Shown here piece by piece: positions 6,517-8,855 of a DNA stretch of 8,855 bases. Numbering within the stretch: the stretch's first letter is position 1; each line of letters begins with the position of its first letter. This DNA is from CAYLOC01 sp964385195 (lineage in GTDB: Bacteria > Actinomycetota > Actinomycetes > Propionibacteriales > Nocardioidaceae). Below the pieces are notes generated by a model. The model did no database searches, was not told where the DNA came from, and saw only the letters and a list, made by a program, of their open reading frames with translations. The stretch lies in NCBI GenBank assembly GCA_964385195.1, contig CAYLOC010000144.1, forward strand, positions 1-8,855, written 5' to 3'. The position numbers and the translations under genes were made by a program.

Positions 6517-6963
6517 ATGACCGCGATCCCGCTCACCGACCTGGCGCCCGATGAGGCCGCCGGATGGCTCGTCGCCCGGCAGTCCGCCCACGACGGGTGG
6601 CTGGACGCGTTCACCGAGTCGCTGGAGCGACGCCGGGGAGGCCGGGAGTTGGCGCGCATCCTGCACGTGTGGCAGGTCAGCCGTGCCGAAGCGGGACGGA
6701 TGTTCGGCGTATCCCGGCAGGCAGTCACCAAATGGCTCGATGACGGGGTCCCCTCTGACCGCACGGCCCGCGTCGCGGACCTGGCGGCGGCCACGGATCT
6801 GCTGACCCACCACCTCAAGCGAGAGCGCATCCCGGCCGTCGTACGCCGACCGGCGCCCGCTCTCGGTGAACGGTCGCTGCTGGATCTGTGGGCCGCGGGC
6901 GAGACGTCACGAGTTCTCCACGCCTGCCGGGAGATGTTCGCGTTCGGTGACGCGCACGCGTGA
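6517..6963 (+). CDS. Xre/MbcA/ParS-like antitoxin
   Basis: A 148-residue protein that should bind and neutralise the RES-domain toxin encoded immediately downstream and repress their shared promoter. A helix-turn-helix lies at about residues 44–77, with FGVSRQAVTKWLDDGVP (63–79) as turn and recognition helix. The C-terminal part (about 100–140), with RPAPALGERSLLDLWAAGE, resembles the toxin-binding domain of the Xre/MbcA/ParS family (formerly DUF2384), where a leucine-rich helix bundle follows a Gly-containing loop. The ATG has a near-perfect ribosome binding site. The gene overlaps the toxin by four bases (GTGA), the usual antitoxin-first order, giving coupled translation. Direct repeats upstream fit autoregulation. 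The assignment combines the fold seen here with the toxin next door; the C-terminal match alone is weak. Confidence 0.8.
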   Translation: MTAIPLTDLAPDEAAGWLVARQSAHDGWLDAFTESLERRRGGRELARILHVWQVSRAEAGRMFGVSRQAVTKWLDDGVPSDRTARVADLAAATDLLTHHLKRERIPAVVRRPAPALGERSLLDLWAAGETSRVLHACREMFAFGDAHA

Positions 6964-7496
6964 TCACCGAGCGGCTCCGCGATGGGCAGCACTGGTTCCG
7001 TGTCGCCGAACGCGCGTGGGACGATCCCCTCGATCCGTCGTTCGCCCGCCTGCGCGGCGGTCGGTGGAACCCTCCCGGCAGCTGGCGCACCCTCTACCTC
7101 AACGAAGACCTGATGACCGCGCGGTTGAACGTCGCCGGTTTCGCCGCACAGTGGCCGTACGAGCCAGAGGACCTGCGCGGGGACACCGGCCCCGACCTCG
7201 CCGTCGCCACGCTGCCACGCCGTCAGGACGTCGCCGATGCGCACACCCCAGAGGGGCTTGACGGGCTCGGGCTGCCGACCACCTATCCGGTGGACACCGA
7301 GGGAGAGCTCGTCGGCCACCGGGCCTGTCAGGCCATCGGCGTCGCCGTACACAATGCGGGGCTGCGCGGAGTGCACTGCCGGTCCGCGCACGCCGCCGCA
7401 GGAGCGGGACGCGAACTGGCGTGGTTTCCCGCGACGACCCGCAGCCGCGCCACGCTCGTGCGACGACGGCCGTTCCGGGACTGGTACTGGGCCTGA
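6960..7496 (+). CDS. RES-domain toxin (putative NAD+-depleting)
   Basis: A 178-residue RES-domain protein. Characterised members such as M. tuberculosis MbcT break down cytosolic NAD+ and are held inactive by an Xre/MbcA partner. The fold is shown by FRVAERAW (residues 13–20, R14), GGRWNPPG (33–40, R35), TLYLNED (44–50, Y46) and CRSA (140–143, S142), with ELAWF near the end. At the position where the family's glutamate is expected, 11 residues after the LYL tyrosine as I recall MbcT, there is N57 (TARLNV). This may define a subgroup or an altered enzyme. The start is GTG, overlapping the antitoxin stop, without its own ribosome binding site, so synthesis should depend on translation of the antitoxin. 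The frame is intact to a normal C-terminus, so the gene is not visibly broken. NAD+ as target is family knowledge, not shown here. Confidence 0.8.
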   Translation: MITERLRDGQHWFRVAERAWDDPLDPSFARLRGGRWNPPGSWRTLYLNEDLMTARLNVAGFAAQWPYEPEDLRGDTGPDLAVATLPRRQDVADAHTPEGLDGLGLPTTYPVDTEGELVGHRACQAIGVAVHNAGLRGVHCRSAHAAAGAGRELAWFPATTRSRATLVRRRPFRDWYWA

Positions 7497-7527
7497 AAAC
7501 CCGATCGCCAGAGGGCGCGCGCACTGC

Positions 7528-7533
7528 CACACT
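7528..7533 (+). promoter_or_regulatory. Possible -10 element of the acetyltransferase gene (leaderless)
   Basis: CACACT is followed by exactly six bases and then the chosen GTG at 7540. No usable ribosome binding site or clear -35 is present in the 43-base gap after the toxin gene. The first position departs from TAnnnT, so this is weak support. Confidence 0.25.
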
Positions 7534-7539
7534 GGTGGC

Positions 7540-8823
7540 GTGCCCGACTCGCTGTTGCCCCGCCTGGAGCGCTACTACGACGCCGCGCCGCGCACCCGTG
7601 CGCGTGTGGAGGAGGTCGGGCCGTTCACACTGTTCATCGCCGCGACCGGTCACCCGTACTATGCGCGCCCGAGGCTAGGCGCTGCACGGTTCGCCGCAGC
7701 GGATGTACGCCGGGTGCTCGCCCGCCAGCGAGAACTCGGCGTACCGCAGGCGCTGGAGTGGGTGGCGGAGAACACGCCGACCCTGGCCGCCGCAGCGGAC
7801 GAGGCCGGGATGTCGGTGACTCGTTGCCCGCTTCTGGTGCTCGACGGTCCGCCGCAGGGCGAGACCGGCAGTGCCCGGATGCTCGACCCGGAGGAGGATG
7901 AGTGGATCCGGCTGACCCAGGCGGCGATCTCGCTCGGTTTCGACACGCCCGGTACCGACCGGGACAACGTCGGGACGCGGGAGCGCGACGCGAAGGCCGC
8001 GGCCCGGGACCGGGATGCGGAGGCGGATGTGCGGGAGCGGATGCGCACCGGCCGGTTCCGGTTGGCCGCTGCCGTCGCCGACAGCGAGGGGCCGGTCGGT
8101 GGAGGTTCCTTCATGCCGGTCGACGGCGTCGCGGAAGTCACCGGCGTGGGGGTGTTACCTGCGTTCCGGCGGCGCGGTCTCGCGGGCCACGTCAGCGCTC
8201 TCCTTGCCCGGGACGCCATCGCGCGTGGGGTACACACCGTGTTCTGCGGTGCGGAGTCCGACGCCGTCGCGCGGGTCTACGAGCGCGTCGGGTTCCGCCG
8301 CGTGGGCACCGCGTGCGTGGCCGAGACACCGACGATCGCGATCCGCTCCGTCGATGGCCGCGACTGGCGGCAGTGGCGCGAGATCCGGCTTCGAGCGCTC
8401 CAGGACTCTCCGACGGCATTCGGGACGACGTACGAACAGGAACTGGCCAACCCCGAGGAGCTGTACCGCGAGCGACTGGACGCGGACGTGCCGACGGTGC
8501 TGGCGCTGGCGGGTGACCGGACGGTGGGGATGGCCGGCGGGTTCAGTGACCGGCCGGGATGGCTGCTGGTGGTGTCGATGTGGGTGGACCCGCAGTGGCG
8601 AGGACGCGGGGTGGGCCGTCGCATGCTTGACCACATCGTGACATGGGCTGAGGAACGCAGCCTGCGGGTGCACCTCGACGTCACGGTTGGCAACGCAGCG
8701 GCCCGCAGGCTCTACGAGGAAGCAGGCTTCCAGCCGACCGGAGAATCCCGCCCGTTGCGGGCCGGAGCCGACCTGCGCGCCGAGCGACTGACCCGCCGGG
8801 CTGCTGCGGGCCGCGTACAGTGA
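7540..8823 (+). CDS. Double GNAT-family N-acetyltransferase
   Basis: A 427-residue cytoplasmic protein with two complete acetyl-CoA-binding GNAT units in tandem. Residues 1–105 (LERYYDAAPRTRARVEEVGPF onward in part) resemble the N-terminal half common to actinobacterial acetyltransferases that carry a degenerate first GNAT fold. The first catalytic unit spans about 110–263, with motif A GVGVLPAFRRRGLAG (202–216, phosphate loop RRRGLA) and AVARVYERVGF (242–252). The second, RimI-like unit spans about 264–410, with WVDPQWRGRGVG (348–359, loop RGRGVG) and NAAARRLYEEAGF (385–397). A highly charged Arg/Asp/Glu segment lies at about 147–172. The GTG was chosen because homologues of this type begin just before the LERYY segment and the frame further upstream runs inside the toxin gene. 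The substrates (amine, antibiotic, or protein N-terminus) cannot be told from sequence. Confidence 0.82.
   Translation: MPDSLLPRLERYYDAAPRTRARVEEVGPFTLFIAATGHPYYARPRLGAARFAAADVRRVLARQRELGVPQALEWVAENTPTLAAAADEAGMSVTRCPLLVLDGPPQGETGSARMLDPEEDEWIRLTQAAISLGFDTPGTDRDNVGTRERDAKAAARDRDAEADVRERMRTGRFRLAAAVADSEGPVGGGSFMPVDGVAEVTGVGVLPAFRRRGLAGHVSALLARDAIARGVHTVFCGAESDAVARVYERVGFRRVGTACVAETPTIAIRSVDGRDWRQWREIRLRALQDSPTAFGTTYEQELANPEELYRERLDADVPTVLALAGDRTVGMAGGFSDRPGWLLVVSMWVDPQWRGRGVGRRMLDHIVTWAEERSLRVHLDVTVGNAAARRLYEEAGFQPTGESRPLRAGADLRAERLTRRAAAGRVQ
8816..8821 (+). promoter_or_regulatory. Probable -10 element of the next gene (leaderless)
   Basis: TACAGT fits TAnnnT and is followed by exactly six bases and then the ATG at 8828, so transcription would begin at the start codon. 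It overlaps the end of the acetyltransferase gene. No -35 hexamer is evident at 16–18 bases. Confidence 0.4.
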
Positions 8824-8827
8824 AGGC

Positions 8828-8855
8828 ATGAACGTGAGGTCCTGGCCACTGGCCG
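8828..8855 (+). CDS. Start of a gene cut by the window end, unknown product
   Basis: An ATG four bases after the acetyltransferase stop opens a frame that reads M-N-V-R-S-W-P-L-A to the end of the window. A single early Arg followed by hydrophobic residues could begin a signal peptide, but nine residues do not allow a function to be named. Support comes from the -10-like TACAGT at leaderless spacing and from the lack of room for another start. AAGG at 8823–8826 is too close to serve as a normal ribosome binding site. Confidence 0.45.

Noticed and set aside
6492..7532. Minus-strand open frame opposite the toxin–antitoxin genes
   Set aside because: Shadow of two coupled plus-strand genes with family motifs; its translation is Arg/Pro/Ser-rich without motifs.
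7237..7539. Upstream extension of the acetyltransferase frame into the toxin gene
   Set aside because: It would overlap the toxin by about 260 bases in a different frame and encodes Arg/Pro-rich sequence; the GTG at 7540 fits homologue starts.

Overview
The window is high-GC DNA, dense with GTG and TTG starts, overlapping genes and actinobacterial-type families. The order zinc permease, zur, uppS, recO matches the furB/zur–uppS–recO neighbourhood I know from Mycobacterium tuberculosis, so the source is an actinomycete. I cannot name the genus.

Layout. (1) 1–1380, plus strand: the end of a zinc uptake operon, with a ZnuB-type permease carrying a His-rich C-terminal tail, overlapped by the zinc-sensing repressor gene zur. 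(2) 1381–1591: a convergent intergenic gap with an 18-bp perfect inverted repeat and a third partial half-site. (3) 1592–3109, minus strand: recO followed by uppS, housekeeping genes for recombinational repair and for the polyprenyl carrier of cell-wall synthesis. (4) 3110–3328: a divergent regulatory gap with a good sigma70-type promoter for the genes to the right, overlapped by a dyad. (5) 3329–6436, plus strand: a four-gene cluster ehuB-ehuC-ehuD-ehuA, encoding a Tat-exported binding lipoprotein, two permeases and an ATPase. It resembles the ectoine/hydroxyectoine importer. The genes are 15 nt apart or overlap, so they form one operon. No ectoine-degradation (eut) genes are visible, which fits compatible-solute uptake for osmoprotection. 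(6) 6437–7496: an Xre/MbcA-like antitoxin and RES-domain toxin pair with a 4-bp overlap, preceded by 17-bp direct repeats that cover the promoter. (7) 7540–8823: a large acetyltransferase made of two GNAT units in one chain. (8) 8828–8855: the first nine codons of a further gene.

The best candidates for something less described are the RES-type toxin–antitoxin module, whose toxin lacks the usual motif glutamate and whose promoter is built from direct repeats; the intergenic palindrome at 1430–1475; and the EhuB-like binding protein with an altered putative ligand pocket. I see no CRISPR array, rRNA, tRNA or insertion sequence.
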